A DNA stretch of 64,000 nt from an uncultured Dokdonia sp. (GCF_947492535.1 NZ_CANLNH010000013.1:1-64000), one strand, 5' to 3'; positions 17,773-26,250 are shown, numbered from the stretch's first letter. The notes: generated from the sequence alone by a model not told the origin. Program-made: numbers and translations.

Positions 17773-18375
17773 TCACCCCTTGATTGTTCGGAACGTTAGA
17801 TTGATTCTTGGTTCCACAAATTTTGAAGTCTTAGGTACTTGATGTTGCCAGTTATGTTGTGTGGCATCTTTCATAAGTAACAGACTTCCATGTTCTAAAG
17901 ACATGGAGTGAACAGAAGACTTAGCCTTTTTATCCCTTAATTTGAATACCCTGCTAGCGCCTAAACTTACTGAAGCAATAGTAGGGTTTTTACCCAATTC
18001 CTTCTCATCATCTGCATGCCAACCATTACTATCTTTTCCATCTCTATAAAGATTCAATAAACAGGTCGTAAACTCAGTATTTGAAATAGCTTCTACCTTT
18101 TTTTTTATTTCGCTTAAAGCGAAAGTAAACGATGTAGGATGCATTGTTATATTAGAATAAGAATAGGGTAAATTATTATCTGCATATAAAGCCGTGAGAC
18201 GAGGTTGTGGATATACTTTTCCAAATACCTTTATATCATCTTGTTGCCAAGGCGTTTCTTTATATAGTAATTTAAAATAATGAGAAGCTTCTTCTGGTGT
18301 CAAGAAGTTGGGATAATACATCACAGATGCTCCTGATAAATCCAAACGATATGGTTCTAATGGAAATAATGACAT
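17773..18375 (-). CDS. alkB: AlkB-type 2OG-Fe(II) dioxygenase
   Basis: Alpha-ketoglutarate- and iron-dependent dioxygenase that reverses N-alkyl damage in DNA or RNA. The 200-residue protein contains the iron-binding HxD motif (GWHADDE), the distal His region (TQHNWQHQVPK), the 2-oxoglutarate-binding Arg region (EPRINLTFRTI) and the nucleobase-contact motif PQPRLTALYAD. I start at the ATG at 18375 (MSLFPLEPYR). The longer ORF adds a hydrophobic stretch absent from the family and overlaps the upstream gene. It carries an inverted repeat TTTCGCTTAAAGCGAAA (18108-18124) encoding FALSEIK. Confidence 0.92.
   Translation of the reverse strand: MSLFPLEPYRLDLSGASVMYYPNFLTPEEASHYFKLLYKETPWQQDDIKVFGKVYPQPRLTALYADNNLPYSYSNITMHPTSFTFALSEIKKKVEAISNTEFTTCLLNLYRDGKDSNGWHADDEKELGKNPTIASVSLGASRVFKLRDKKAKSSVHSMSLEHGSLLLMKDATQHNWQHQVPKTSKFVEPRINLTFRTIKG
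18108..18124. repeat. Inverted repeat TTTCGCTTAAAGCGAAA
   Basis: 8-bp arms around one central base, inside alkB. The identical 17-mer occurs at 48574-48590. Confidence 0.8.
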
Positions 18376-18386
18376 TTTAAAATATA

Positions 18387-18740
18387 TTACAAATAAAAAT
18401 ACGCCCAATACATCAATCCAAATTGAAGTAAAAATCGAAACCACAATACAGGTTTTGGAAACTTTTTATGAAATTTTTCATCTACAATCATATACCAATG
18501 TACTACTAAGAATACAATAAGCATTGTTATAATCCCCCATATTGCATAGGTTCTAGTTGCTTCAAAACAAAGCATAATGCCAAGTCCAATTTCTGCAAAC
18601 CCGCTTAAGTATACCATTTTTAATCCCGCGGGAATATATCTAGGCATCACGCTTAAAAATGCTTTTGGTTTTATAAAATGCATGCATCCTATACAGATGT
18701 ACATGATTGCCATAAGATATAAATGCCATGGAGTTCCCAT
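18387..18740 (-). CDS. DoxX family membrane protein
   Basis: 117-residue protein with four transmembrane segments (YLMAIMYICIGCMHFI, MVYLSGFAEIGLGIMLCF, AIWGIITMLIVFLVVHWYMI, LLQFGLMYWAYFYL) and the FIKPKAF/PRYIPAG loop common in DoxX-like proteins. The cellular role of these small proteins is poorly defined. It ends 12 bp before alkB on the same strand and is probably co-transcribed with it. Confidence 0.82.
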   Translation of the reverse strand: MGTPWHLYLMAIMYICIGCMHFIKPKAFLSVMPRYIPAGLKMVYLSGFAEIGLGIMLCFEATRTYAIWGIITMLIVFLVVHWYMIVDEKFHKKFPKPVLWFRFLLQFGLMYWAYFYL

Positions 18741-18800
18741 ATAGAATAAATAAAATATTAAATGTTTAGTTTTATTTCAAAGATAACTGACATCCGTGGA

Positions 18801-18838
18801 TATAAAAATAGTCCTGCAAATTACTTACAGGACTATTT
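18801..18838 (-). terminator. Terminator of the T9SS type A protein gene
   Basis: 11-bp stem AAATAGTCCTG / CAGGACTATTT. Read on the minus strand it is followed by a T-rich run, 21 bp past the stop codon of the gene at 18859. Confidence 0.8.
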
Positions 18839-18858
18839 CTAAATGTTATATAATGTAT

Positions 18859-19791
18859 TTACTGTTTGATTACTCTTTGAGTAGATGTTCCAGCAGAAGT
18901 TTCTAATTTTAAAATGTATACACCTGTAGCAAGGCTGCTCATATCTAGTGTGTTATTAACTAATCGAACTTGAGTGTTTTTCCCAGTAATATCAATTAAA
19001 GATACTTTCTCAACACTAATACTAGAAGGAATAGTTAAACTTAATTGTCCGGCAGTAGGATTAGGATAGGCAGTAACGCTAGCTAATAATTCATCTTGAA
19101 TTCCTAAATTACTACAATCACCACCAAATAAGAAGTTACCAAATAACTCTCCACTACCATTGGCACCTTCTAGTTCTATTGATCCAATAGGTTCATTTGC
19201 AAAAAAACCAAAAAATGTTTGAGTGTTTGTAGGTGTGTCAGCATTGAAAGTATCTATTAAGTCACCTTCTGGACTAAATACTCTTATGGTTGTTACTGGG
19301 TCATTGTTCTCCCAAAGATCGAATGCTACTGCCTGTGGTGATGGATCAAAGTCTATAATCGTGAAATCTGCAAAACTAGTAGATCCTACTAAAGGGTCTG
19401 TATTTCCAATAGCTCCTGGAGCAATAAAAACAACACTTGAAGGAACTGCAGAAGAAGAAACACTAAAACCAGTTTCAAGTTCGCCAGCAGCAAAACAGCC
19501 ATCTCCAGCAGAACTAATCGTTTCACCACATACTGTAATGGCAGCTGGGCCATTTGAAAAATCTTCAGATTGAAGCGTACCATCTGTACAGTCAAGTATA
19601 GCCTCATTAAATTCAGCTAAGGTTGTAAAAGTATCAACAACAGCAAAACTACCATTATCTACACGTGTGATTGTAGCAATTGTTGTTTCCCCTGTATTTG
19701 AAGAAGGTACTGTTTCTGAGTTATAACTTGTTTCTTGTTGAGCAAAGGCAGTTACAGTTATAAGTGCTAATAAATAAGTAATTTTTTTCAT
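18859..19791 (-). CDS. Secreted protein with T9SS type A sorting domain
   Basis: 310-residue exported protein: signal peptide (MKKITYLLALITVTAFAQQE), a beta-rich middle (about 60-225; FADFTIIDFDPSPQAVAFDLW, TTIRVFSPEGDLIDTF) and a C-terminal Por secretion/type A sorting domain (about 238-310; VTAYPNPTAGQLSLTI, VSLIDITGKN, LATGVYILKLETSAG, ending RVIKQ). The middle resembles carbohydrate-binding or jelly-roll domains of Flavobacteriia surface proteins, though I cannot name it. Four Cys fall in two close pairs. Confidence 0.85.
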   Translation of the reverse strand: MKKITYLLALITVTAFAQQETSYNSETVPSSNTGETTIATITRVDNGSFAVVDTFTTLAEFNEAILDCTDGTLQSEDFSNGPAAITVCGETISSAGDGCFAAGELETGFSVSSSAVPSSVVFIAPGAIGNTDPLVGSTSFADFTIIDFDPSPQAVAFDLWENNDPVTTIRVFSPEGDLIDTFNADTPTNTQTFFGFFANEPIGSIELEGANGSGELFGNFLFGGDCSNLGIQDELLASVTAYPNPTAGQLSLTIPSSISVEKVSLIDITGKNTQVRLVNNTLDMSSLATGVYILKLETSAGTSTQRVIKQ

Positions 19792-20014
19792 GTGATAAAT
19801 TTATGATTGATTAATAGCGTCTAAATTAGATAAATTACATCTATAAATAAGTGTTATTAATAAAGTTTAACGAATTATTTGAGTGTATATAAATAATTGG
19901 TTATCAGTTTATGTTTAGTATTGGGTTTATTGTAGATTTTAATAGTACTTCTATATATATAGTTATGTAAATTGTTTTTATGTGAAGAAGAGTGTGAGAT
20001 TGTCTATTTTACTC
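19792..20014. other. AT-rich intergenic region, nothing recognised
   Basis: Very AT-rich spacer between the divergent T9SS type A gene and the rpsA promoter. I see no ORF, RNA gene or clear repeat in it. Confidence 0.6.
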
Positions 20015-20045
20015 TTTGAAAATCAGAAAACAATACGTACTTTTG
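20015..20045 (+). promoter_or_regulatory. rpsA promoter
   Basis: TTTG at 20015-20018, a 19-nt spacer, then TACTTTTG at 20038-20045 followed by C. Near-perfect Bacteroidota consensus. It implies a leader of about 155 nt before the rpsA ATG. Confidence 0.85.
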
Positions 20046-20133
20046 CACTCCTTTTTGACAACCTTTAGAAAGCCGTCAGTAAGGGAATACTTAAAACGAA
20101 AAAAACCACTTTTACGGTTTTGAGGTTTAAAGA

Positions 20134-20147
20134 GCTTTCGCGAAAGC
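20134..20147. repeat. Palindrome copy 4, in the rpsA leader
   Basis: GCTTTCGCGAAAGC, followed by GTA, inside the predicted transcribed 5' leader of rpsA, 63 bp before the start codon. In RNA it could form a 7-bp self-complementary element. Confidence 0.95.
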
Positions 20148-20209
20148 GTAAAATACAAACCCCATTAGTAACAGAAACTTATTTCTTGTACTAATGTAAT
20201 TTTTAGCAA

Positions 20210-22039
20210 ATGGCTGAAGAAACAAAAAATCCTGAAGTTCAGGAAGAAGCTGTAACAGCAGCACCAAAAGTTGAGCTATCTCCTGCTCAAGCAAATCCAG
20301 AACAATTTCTTAAAGACTTTAACTGGGAAAAATACGAAGAAGGTATTGACGTAGTAGATGATGAGCAACTAGAAGAATTTGAAGCTTTAGTAGCAAAGAA
20401 TTTTGTTGACACTCTTAATGATGAAGTAGTAGAGGGAACTGTAATTAGTATTACAGATCGTGATGCTATTATTGACATCAATGCAAAATCTGAAGGTGTA
20501 ATCTCTCTTAATGAGTTCCGTTACAATCCAGATCTTAAAGAAGGAGATAAGGTAGAAGTACTTATTGATGTACGTGAAGACGCTACAGGTCAATTAGTAT
20601 TATCTCACCGTAAAGCTCGTGTAATTAAAGCATGGGATCGTGTAAATGCTGCACATGATGAAGGTACTATCGTAAACGGATTTGTAAAAGCACGTACTAA
20701 AGGAGGAATGATCGTTGACGTTTTCGGAATCGAAGCATTCTTACCAGGATCACAAATAGACGTAAAGCCTATTCGTGATTACGATCAGTATGTAAATAAA
20801 ACAATGGAATTCAAGGTTGTAAAAATCAATCACGAATTTAAAAATGTTGTTGTATCTCACAAAGCACTTATCGAAGCAGATATCGAAGAGCAGAAAAAAG
20901 AGATCATCGGGCAGCTTGAAAAAGGTCAAGTACTTGAAGGAGTTGTTAAAAACGTTACTTCTTACGGAGTATTTGTTGATCTTGGAGGTGTTGATGGACT
21001 TATCCATATTACAGATCTTTCTTGGTCTCGTATCAACCACCCGAATGAAATCGTTGAGCTTGATCAGAAATTAAACGTTGTAATCCTTGACTTTGATGAG
21101 GATAAAACACGTATCCAATTAGGTCTTAAGCAGCTTTCTAAGCACCCATGGGATGCATTAAGTGAAACTCTTAAAATCGGAGATAAAGTAAAAGGTAAAG
21201 TAGTTGTTATTGCAGACTACGGTGCATTTATCGAAGTAGAAGAAGGAGTAGAAGGACTAATTCACGTTTCTGAAATGTCTTGGAGTACACACTTACGTAG
21301 TGCACAAGATTTTGTAAAAGTAGGTGATGAGGTAGAAGCTGTTGTTCTTACATTAGATCGCGAAGATCGTAAGATGAGCCTTGGTATCAAACAACTTGCT
21401 CCAGATCCATGGACTGATATTACGTCAAAATACCCAGTTGGTTCACGCCACGAAGGGGTTGTGCGTAACTTCACAAACTTTGGAGTATTCTTAGAATTAG
21501 AAGAAGGTATTGATGGATTAATCTATATCTCTGATCTTTCTTGGACTAAGAAAGTAAAACATCCATCTGAATTCTGTGCTGTAGGAGATAAACTAGAAGT
21601 AGTTGTTCTTGAGTTAGATGTAGAAGGACGTAAATTAAGTCTTGGTCATAAGCAAATTGAAGAGAATCCTTGGGATAAATATGAAGCTGATTTTGGAGTA
21701 GGTACAAAGCATACTGCTAGTATCGAAGAGATTGTAGATAAAGGTGCAACAGTTGCCTTTAATGAAGATATCACTGCTTTTATTCCTACACGTCACTTAG
21801 AGAAAGAAGATGGTTCTAGACTAGGTAAAGGTGAAGAAGCTCAATTCCAAGTAATAGAGTTTAATAAAGACTTTAAACGTGTTGTAGCATCTCATATGGT
21901 AATCCATAAAGAAGATGAAGCAAGAATTGTTAAGCAACAAGCTAAGAAAGCAAAAGCGCAAGCTGATGAAGCAAAACCAACGTTAGGGGATGCTAATGAC
22001 GCACTGGCAGCTCTTAAAGCTAAAATGGAAGGTAAATAA
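20210..22039 (+). CDS. rpsA: 30S ribosomal protein S1
   Basis: RNA-binding protein that helps the 30S subunit engage mRNA. At 609 residues it has the long Bacteroidota form: an acidic N-terminal extension, then successive S1 OB-fold repeats. Clear repeats begin at about VVEGTVISITDRDAIIDI, GTIVNGFVKARTKGGMIVDV, GQVLEGVVKNVTSYGVFVDL, GDKVKGKVVVIADYGAFIEV, GSRHEGVVRNFTNFGVFLEL and GTKHTASIEEIVDKGATVAF. Diagnostic motifs such as GVDGLIHITDLSW and LGLKQLSKHPWD are present. It has its own strong promoter and a long leader, which could allow autogenous control (inference). Confidence 0.97.
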   Translation: MAEETKNPEVQEEAVTAAPKVELSPAQANPEQFLKDFNWEKYEEGIDVVDDEQLEEFEALVAKNFVDTLNDEVVEGTVISITDRDAIIDINAKSEGVISLNEFRYNPDLKEGDKVEVLIDVREDATGQLVLSHRKARVIKAWDRVNAAHDEGTIVNGFVKARTKGGMIVDVFGIEAFLPGSQIDVKPIRDYDQYVNKTMEFKVVKINHEFKNVVVSHKALIEADIEEQKKEIIGQLEKGQVLEGVVKNVTSYGVFVDLGGVDGLIHITDLSWSRINHPNEIVELDQKLNVVILDFDEDKTRIQLGLKQLSKHPWDALSETLKIGDKVKGKVVVIADYGAFIEVEEGVEGLIHVSEMSWSTHLRSAQDFVKVGDEVEAVVLTLDREDRKMSLGIKQLAPDPWTDITSKYPVGSRHEGVVRNFTNFGVFLELEEGIDGLIYISDLSWTKKVKHPSEFCAVGDKLEVVVLELDVEGRKLSLGHKQIEENPWDKYEADFGVGTKHTASIEEIVDKGATVAFNEDITAFIPTRHLEKEDGSRLGKGEEAQFQVIEFNKDFKRVVASHMVIHKEDEARIVKQQAKKAKAQADEAKPTLGDANDALAALKAKMEGK

Positions 22040-22083
22040 TCTGATTCTCTTGTAGAATAAGGTATATATTCCTTGTCAATATA

Positions 22084-22121
22084 AAAGCCCATTATACATT
22101 ATGTGTAATGGGCTTTTTTTT
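22084..22121 (+). terminator. rpsA terminator
   Basis: Stem AGCCCATTAnACA / TGTnTAATGGGCT-like hairpin with a long T-run, 45 bp after the rpsA stop. Confidence 0.85.
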
Positions 22122-22170
22122 ATGTAAAAGAGGGTGTTCTGTCTTAAGATAAGAATAGGTGAATATTTGA

Positions 22171-22302
22171 TTATTTTTTGATCACAACGATGAGCGCTTT
22201 TATAAAAGAATATGTAGATACAATGACTCCTATAAGAAACCAATACCAAAGAAAAAAAGTGAGAAATAGAAATATCAATAAGAAAGCGATTGATATGTAC
22301 AA
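22171..22302 (-). CDS. Possible 43-aa hydrophobic peptide
   Basis: Open frame on the minus strand, almost entirely hydrophobic (YISIAFLLIFLFLTFFLWYW, then FLIGVIVSTYSFIKALIVV) and ending in IKK. It looks like a two-segment membrane peptide. No ATG is present in frame; the only start is TTG at 22302, and a stop lies three codons upstream. It may be a small membrane protein with an unusual start or the remnant of one that lost its N-terminus. It sits between rpsA and the HhH gene, in the same direction as the latter. Confidence 0.3.
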   Translation of the reverse strand: MYISIAFLLIFLFLTFFLWYWFLIGVIVSTYSFIKALIVVIKK

Positions 22303-22387
22303 TGTTTTTTAAATCAAATCAATCTTCTTCTGTCATTAGAAGAATAATTATAATCAATGCTTTTTTAGTAGATAATTATAGATGGGA

Positions 22388-23035
22388 TTAATTAACTCTC
22401 GTCATCTTTTTTTTTACATCTTCAGAAGGAGAAGACTTAGCTTGCTGAGCGCTTTCAAACTTTAACTGTTGTGCTTTAGAAACCCAGCGGTCGTTTTTAA
22501 TTCGATCAGGGAAGAATTTGATAAGCTTTGTAACAGCTATGATATCCTCTTCGGTAAAGTTGCTTATTTGTTCGAAAGTAAAAATCCCAAGGTCATTAAG
22601 CTTTGTCTCTGTATAGGGACCTATTCCTGTTATCTTTTGGAGATCATCTTTATTCTCTGTATTTGCATATCCAATACGATCAAAATCAATCTTAGCAACA
22701 TTTTGAGTGATTGCAGCTGTTCCTTTAGAAAGTACATCATCAGAGAAAGCTCTCTTTTGAAAATTAACTTGCTCATATTCTTGATCCATTCGATCTTTAC
22801 GATAGCTTAACTTTCTATTTTGCTGTTCGTTTTCTTCTTTTAGATCTTGTATTTCTTTTTTGAGGAGGTCAATATCGTTATCTACGGCTACTTGCGTTGC
22901 TTTATGTCGATAGCGCTCATATAATGTAGCGCCTACATATCCAATAACAAAAGCACCAAGCATCATCACAAATACCTCTACATAGGCTATAGGGATAGAT
23001 ATCGTGTCTTGACTTTCAGATATGTTATTAATCAA
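22388..23035 (-). CDS. Membrane-anchored helix-hairpin-helix protein
   Basis: Protein with one N-terminal transmembrane segment (VEVFVMMLGAFVIGYVGATLY), a charged coiled-coil stretch (DIDLLKKEIQDLKEENEQQNRKL) and a C-terminal helix-hairpin-helix domain (DDLQKITGIGPYTETKLNDLGIFTFEQISNFT), like the HhH domain attached to ribosomal protein L21 or complex I-associated proteins in Bacteroidota. I place the start at TTG 23035, giving an 8-bp overlap with the upstream OmpA gene. The longer ORF starting at 23107 would overlap 80 bp, and ATG 22966 would cut into the membrane helix. The function is unknown. Confidence 0.65.
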   Translation of the reverse strand: MINNISESQDTISIPIAYVEVFVMMLGAFVIGYVGATLYERYRHKATQVAVDNDIDLLKKEIQDLKEENEQQNRKLSYRKDRMDQEYEQVNFQKRAFSDDVLSKGTAAITQNVAKIDFDRIGYANTENKDDLQKITGIGPYTETKLNDLGIFTFEQISNFTEEDIIAVTKLIKFFPDRIKNDRWVSKAQQLKFESAQQAKSSPSEDVKKKMTRVN

Positions 23036-23807
23036 CAATAATCTCAATTCTATTATTTTTTTTACGGCCCCAAGTACTTGAATTATCCTCAATAGGACTA
23101 GATTCACCTCTAGATATAGCAGATATTCTTGATCTTTTTATGCCTCTTTGAGTCGTAAGATACCATTTTATTTGTCTTGATTTTTTTAAAGCGATCCTAA
23201 AATTATCTTCTGCATTGCCCACATTGTCGGTATGCCCAATAACAGTCACCTTTTTGTCAGGATTTTCTTTTAGTATTTTTTTTAATTGTGTAGCATACGC
23301 AATAAGCTCTTTGTCTAATATAAGATCGGTATTTGCATACCTAGGATAAAAAATTTGAGAAGATGCATTTGGAATTTTAGCTATAATAGTTTCACTCTTA
23401 TATTCAATTGTAGGTTCATCTTTGTTAATATCTATCGTATCACTAATAGCAATAGATTTTTTGATTTCTTCTGCTAGCAATTGAGAATCTACATTTGTAT
23501 TATCATTTATATATAGACTACTGTCATCTATTTCATTGATAGTAGTTGCATTAGAAGTAAGAGTGGAATCTGTAATTGTGATGTCTGTCATTACACTGTC
23601 TATAACTATCTCTGGAGATTCAGTTGCACTTTCTGGAGTTACTGTTTTTGCAATCTCCAAGGGAGTCGTGTTAACGACTTTTTTTTCTACAGGAATCGTA
23701 ATAGGGGATTTCTCAGGAATGTCTTTTGCCTCTTTTATGTGTATATAGTATATTCCAGCCATAGCCCACAATAGAAATATAAAAAATGTACCCCAAAAAC
23801 CTTTCAT
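23028..23807 (-). CDS. OmpA-domain protein with N-terminal membrane anchor
   Basis: 259-residue protein: one N-terminal membrane segment (GTFFIFLLWAMAGIYYI), a Ser/Thr/Asp-rich linker of about 130 residues, and a C-terminal OmpA-like peptidoglycan-binding domain (about 150-259; TVIGHTDNVGNAEDNFRIAL, ISRGESSPIEDN, KKNNRIEIIVD). It probably tethers the membrane to peptidoglycan. Its stop overlaps the start of the HhH protein gene, so the two are likely translated together and may work as a pair. Confidence 0.82.
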   Translation of the reverse strand: MKGFWGTFFIFLLWAMAGIYYIHIKEAKDIPEKSPITIPVEKKVVNTTPLEIAKTVTPESATESPEIVIDSVMTDITITDSTLTSNATTINEIDDSSLYINDNTNVDSQLLAEEIKKSIAISDTIDINKDEPTIEYKSETIIAKIPNASSQIFYPRYANTDLILDKELIAYATQLKKILKENPDKKVTVIGHTDNVGNAEDNFRIALKKSRQIKWYLTTQRGIKRSRISAISRGESSPIEDNSSTWGRKKNNRIEIIVD

Positions 23808-23900
23808 TTACTGTTTTTCCCCAAATTAGTGTAAGTGATTTCGTATCAAATCTACTAAAAACTTTTTATTGTTAAGTAAATATTAAATTGGGTTATACAC

Positions 23901-23930
23901 TTGTTTTTAACAAAAAATAGAATACTTTTG
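23901..23930 (+). promoter_or_regulatory. Histidine operon promoter
   Basis: TTG at 23901-23903, a 19-nt spacer, then TACTTTTG at 23923-23930. Transcription would start only a few bases before the leader-peptide ATG at 23939, giving a very short 5' end. Confidence 0.85.
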
Positions 23931-23938
23931 TACCAGTT

Positions 23939-24001
23939 ATGAAAAACAACACAATACATCATCATCATTTTACTTTATATCGCTCAAGCGAGGTGAAATG
24001 A
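23939..24001 (+). CDS. hisL: Histidine operon leader peptide
   Basis: A 20-residue peptide (MKNNTIHHHHFTLYRSSEVK) with four consecutive His codons (23957-23968), ending in TGA. It sits between the his promoter and an intrinsic terminator upstream of hisG, exactly the arrangement of ribosome-mediated attenuation. When His-tRNA is scarce the ribosome would stall on the His codons, leaving 23983-23990 free to form the antiterminator. When His is plentiful it runs to the stop codon and masks that segment. The role is inferred from structure. Confidence 0.9.
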   Translation: MKNNTIHHHHFTLYRSSEVK

Positions 24002-24037
24002 TATGTCTGTATTTTATGATATCGAAACCCGTTTGAG
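23983..24037 (+). promoter_or_regulatory. Antiterminator pairing of the his attenuator
   Basis: CTCAAGCG (23983-23990, inside the leader-peptide coding region) can pair over 8 bp, with one G-U, to CGTTTGAG (24030-24037), which is the 5' arm of the terminator. The two structures are therefore mutually exclusive. Confidence 0.8.
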
Positions 24038-24056
24038 TTATTCAAGCGGGTTTTTT
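24027..24056 (+). terminator. his attenuator terminator
   Basis: 10-bp stem ACCCGTTTGA / TCAAGCGGGT (one G-U) with loop GTTAT, then T6. It lies 26 bp after the leader-peptide stop and 38 bp before hisG. Confidence 0.9.
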
Positions 24057-24094
24057 GTTTTGGATAATTCAAGCTATAATTATTAAAAGAAAAA

Positions 24095-24955
24095 ATGAAT
24101 ACAAAAATTAGAATTGCAGTTCAAAAATCAGGACGTCTTAATGAAAAGTCACTGGCATTACTTAAAAGCTGTGGCATCTCTATTGACAATGGAAAAGATC
24201 AATTAAAAACCACAGCTAGAGATTTTCCTTTAGAAGTTTTTTATCTCCGTAATGGTGATATTCCTCAATACCTTAGAGATGGAGTCATTGACATCGCTAT
24301 ATTAGGTGAAAATACACTTATTGAAAAAGGAGAAGATTTACAAATTATAGAGCGTCTAGGCTTCTCAAAATGCAAAGTGTCACTTGCGATACCTAAAAAT
24401 GAGAAATATACATCAGTGCAAGATTTTGAAGGAAAACGTATTGCTACTTCGTATCCAAACACGGTGAAAAAATATTTGAAAGATAAAGGGGTTAATGTAG
24501 AATTGCATATTATTAATGGTTCTGTAGAAATTGCACCTAATATTGGACTAGCTGACGGGATTTGTGATATTGTTTCTAGTGGAAGTACCTTATTTAAAAA
24601 TAATTTAAAAGAGGTAGAAGTGATGTTAACCTCAGAGGCAGTGTTGACAGTTTCTCCTAAGATTTCTGAAGAACGTAATGAAATTTTAGAAAAATTACGA
24701 TTTAGAATTCGTAGTGTGCTGAAAGGACAACGTAGTCGTTACGTACTTATGAATGTGCCAAATGAAAAATTAGATGCTGTCATAGATATATTACCCGGTA
24801 TGAGAAGTCCTACAGTATTACCATTAGCCGAAGAAGGATGGAGCAGTGTGCATAGTGTGATAGATAAAAATAGATTTTGGGATGTCATTGATCAACTCAA
24901 ATCTGCAGGCGCAGAAGGGATTTTAGTATGTCCAATCGAAAAAATGGTTTTGTAA
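24095..24955 (+). CDS. hisG: ATP phosphoribosyltransferase, long form
   Basis: First enzyme of histidine synthesis: condenses ATP and PRPP to phosphoribosyl-ATP. At 286 residues it is the long form, with two periplasmic-binding-protein-like lobes plus a C-terminal ACT-like regulatory domain (about 215-286; RSRYVLMNVPNEKLDAVIDI, RSPTVLPLAEEGWSSVHSVI). It should therefore be inhibited by histidine without HisZ. The PRPP site motif is ADGICDIVSSGSTLFKNNL. First structural gene of the operon, behind the attenuator, and overlapping hisD by one base (TAATG). Confidence 0.97.
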   Translation: MNTKIRIAVQKSGRLNEKSLALLKSCGISIDNGKDQLKTTARDFPLEVFYLRNGDIPQYLRDGVIDIAILGENTLIEKGEDLQIIERLGFSKCKVSLAIPKNEKYTSVQDFEGKRIATSYPNTVKKYLKDKGVNVELHIINGSVEIAPNIGLADGICDIVSSGSTLFKNNLKEVEVMLTSEAVLTVSPKISEERNEILEKLRFRIRSVLKGQRSRYVLMNVPNEKLDAVIDILPGMRSPTVLPLAEEGWSSVHSVIDKNRFWDVIDQLKSAGAEGILVCPIEKMVL

Positions 24956-26250
24956 TGAATAAAATAAATACTCCAGAACTGAAAGATTGGGAAGCTATTC
25001 TCAAACGCCCTACACAAACAGTAGAAGATATAGAAACTACGGTTATCGATATTTTTAAAGAAGTGAAACTAAAAGGTGATGTCGCTGTAGCTAAGTATAC
25101 TTCTATTTTTGATGGCGTTACTCTAAATTCAACCATTGTATCCTCTCAGGAAATAGCTGAGGCAGGAGCAATACTCGATCAAGAAGTTAAAGATGCTATA
25201 CAGCTTGCAAAAAATAACATTGAAAAGTTTCACAAAGCTCAACAAACAGAACGTATTACAATAGAAACAACACCAGGTGTTTCTTGTTGGCAAGAAAAAC
25301 GCCCTATTCAAAAAGTTGGATTGTATATACCTGGCGGAACAGCGCCTTTATTCTCGACGATATTAATGTTAGCGATTCCTGCAAAAATAGCAGGCTGTAA
25401 AGAGATTGTGTTATGTACTCCACCTTCAAAAGATGGATCTGTACATCCTGCTATTATCTATGCAGCACAGCTATGTGGTGTAACTAAAATTTATAAAGTA
25501 GGCGGGATTCAGGCAATTGCTGCGATGACATTTGGCACAGAAACCATACCGCAAGTCTATAAGATATTTGGACCCGGAAATCAATTTGTAACTGTAGCAA
25601 AACAACTTGCTACCAAGTATGGGGTTGCTATAGATATGCCGGCAGGTCCCTCAGAACTTCTAGTTGTAGCAGATGACACGGCCGATGCTGCTTTTGTTGC
25701 ATCCGATTTATTAAGCCAGGCAGAGCACGGTACAGATAGTCAGGTGATTTTAGTGACGACGTCTCGTGCTTTGATGACAGCTGTGGAAAAAGAAATTCAA
25801 ATACAAATTGGTACGCTTTCGCGAAAGCGTATAGCTCAAAAAGCCATAGATAATAGTAAGTTGATCTATGTAGAAGACGATGCAACAGCACTGGCGTTGA
25901 TAAATATGTATGGTCCTGAGCATTTTATTATATGCATGGAAAATGAAGACTTTTATGTAAATGGTATTCAAAATGCAGGCTCTGTATTTATAGGAAACTA
26001 TACCCCAGAAAGTGCTGGTGATTATGCTTCTGGTACAAATCATACGCTTCCAACTAACGGTTATGCAAAACAATATAGTGGTGTAAATCTAGATAGTTTC
26101 CTGAAAAGTATGACGTTTCAGAAGATTTCTGAACAAGGAATTAAGAATATAGGAAATGCTATTGAAGTCATGGCATCAGCAGAAGGCTTAGAAGCGCATA
26201 AAAATGCAGTAACACTGCGATTAGATAAACTTGCTAAAGCAACTTCATAA
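24955..26250 (+). CDS. hisD: Histidinol dehydrogenase
   Basis: Zinc- and NAD-dependent enzyme oxidising histidinol to histidine in two steps. Signature motifs: PGGTAPLFSTILML, KIFGPGNQFVTVAKQ, MPAGPSELLVVAD, DLLSQAEHGTDSQ (metal-binding residues) and MYGPEHF with the general-base Glu-His pair, then GDYASGTNHTLPT. The start is placed at 24955 (MNKINTPEL), whose ATG overlaps the hisG stop; the in-frame upstream ATG at 24928 lies within hisG. A palindrome copy (25812-25831) is in frame and encodes TLSRKR, a surface segment. Confidence 0.97.
   Translation: MNKINTPELKDWEAILKRPTQTVEDIETTVIDIFKEVKLKGDVAVAKYTSIFDGVTLNSTIVSSQEIAEAGAILDQEVKDAIQLAKNNIEKFHKAQQTERITIETTPGVSCWQEKRPIQKVGLYIPGGTAPLFSTILMLAIPAKIAGCKEIVLCTPPSKDGSVHPAIIYAAQLCGVTKIYKVGGIQAIAAMTFGTETIPQVYKIFGPGNQFVTVAKQLATKYGVAIDMPAGPSELLVVADDTADAAFVASDLLSQAEHGTDSQVILVTTSRALMTAVEKEIQIQIGTLSRKRIAQKAIDNSKLIYVEDDATALALINMYGPEHFIICMENEDFYVNGIQNAGSVFIGNYTPESAGDYASGTNHTLPTNGYAKQYSGVNLDSFLKSMTFQKISEQGIKNIGNAIEVMASAEGLEAHKNAVTLRLDKLAKATS
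25812..25831. repeat. Palindrome copy 5, inside hisD
   Basis: TACGCTTTCGCGAAAGCGTA in frame in hisD, read as TLSRKRI. Confidence 0.95.

Noticed and set aside
22190-22312. 40-codon ORF on the plus strand (MSAFIKEYVDTMTP...)
   Set aside because: Basic, low-complexity sequence antisense to the more convincing hydrophobic frame; no promoter or ribosome-binding site seen.
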